Shown: positions 5,969 to 6,323 of the stretch, piece after piece | Position numbering within the stretch: the first letter of the stretch is position 1 | Layout of the letters: every line of letters begins with the position of its first letter | Assembly: GCA_026785765.1 (NCBI GenBank) | Contig: JAJAZK010000352.1 | Span: forward strand, 1-6,323 | Length of the DNA stretch: 6,323 bases | Source: Rhodoferax sp. | GTDB taxonomy: Bacteria > Pseudomonadota > Gammaproteobacteria > Burkholderiales > Burkholderiaceae_C | Reading direction: 5' to 3' | Notes under the pieces: generated by a model | What the model saw: only the letters and a program-made list of their open reading frames with translations | Database searches by the model: none | What the model was told of the DNA's origin: nothing | Program-made: the position numbers and the translations under genes

Positions 5969-6323
5969 CTACAAAGCGGCACCACACCCAGCCTCCCGGG
6001 CGATTCTGAGCATCCCTATGCCGTCTACCCGCGGTTCCCTGATTCGACCCTTGCCGACGAGCGTGGTGGTGTTGATGCCTTGCTGGTGCAGGTACAGGTC
6101 CACCCCGGTCGAGTGAAGCTCCTGTAGCATGTTGACCAAGATGATCAGCGAACGACCCAACTTATCCACCGATCAGGACGCCACAACATCGAAGTCTTTG
6201 GGCGCGACACCTTTGTACATCGCGCCCAGTTGTGGACGGCCAGTCCATCCGTTCGCGCCAGAAACTACTCGATCCACGAATTCCTGCGCAAGTTCCCAGC
6301 CGAGCCGTTCCGCCGTCTGGCGC
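5969..6323 (-). pseudogene. Decayed serine recombinase (resolvase/invertase family), 5' part beyond the window
   Basis: Read on the minus strand from 6323, the frame gives resolvase-like text: ERLGWELAQEFVDRVVSGA, then GRPQLGAMYKGVAPKDFDVVAS. A TGA at 6175-6173 follows where the family has Trp (WSVDRLGRS). Immediately after it the frame continues SVDKLGRSL, then LQELHSTGVDLYLHQQGINTTT, the second conserved part of the catalytic domain. Past the TTT (about 6062) the usual long helix and dimerisation region is missing. The frame passes through REPRV to GIGMLRIAREAGCG, resembling the C-terminal DNA-binding helix-turn-helix, then stops at TAG (5969-5971) before the helix-turn-helix is complete. 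Nonsense codon, internal deletion and broken C-terminus together indicate a non-functional remnant. The N-terminal catalytic serine region lies outside the window. It runs towards the 3' end of the DapA-like gene, 52 bp away, and marks a past mobile element or integration event. Confidence 0.85.

Overview
The window is GC-rich and densely coded, and looks like chromosome from a Gram-negative proteobacterium. The gene set (an IclR regulator divergent from an NMT1/SsuA-type ABC uptake operon, with an orphan DapA-like enzyme) resembles catabolic accessory loci of Burkholderiales. That placement is inferred from gene content and composition, not from a marker gene.

Layout. On the minus strand, an IclR-family regulator (813-1622) is followed 70 bp later by a duplicated EthD/DUF4286-like alpha/beta-barrel protein (56-742). 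A short AT-richer divergent spacer (1623-1746) holds a perfect 10-1-10 inverted repeat (1697-1717), the best candidate IclR operator. On the plus strand, five genes run in the same direction: a small cupin (1747-2199), an ABC permease (2255-3082), a periplasmic substrate-binding protein (3116-4081), an ABC ATPase (4078-4923, start overlapping the preceding stop) and a DapA-superfamily enzyme (4984-5916). A GC-rich hairpin without a T-tract (4929-4962) lies between the last two. The right edge (5969-6323, minus strand) is a decayed serine recombinase with an internal stop and apparent deletions.

How it may work together. The binding protein, permease and ATPase form a complete importer of the NMT1/SsuA/TauA type. 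The cupin, the DapA-like enzyme and perhaps the EthD-like protein are candidate enzymes for the imported compound, with the IclR protein sensing it and controlling both directions from one operator. The substrate cannot be read from the sequence. No sulfonate monooxygenase, TauD-type dioxygenase or thiamine gene is present to point to a known role.

The most unusual features are in the two enzymes. The DapA-like protein keeps the Schiff-base lysine (K171) but has Phe in place of the catalytic tyrosine and Asp-Ala in place of the Thr-Thr pair. The cupin has His where the family motif has Glu. The chemistry of this cassette is therefore probably not that of the textbook families.
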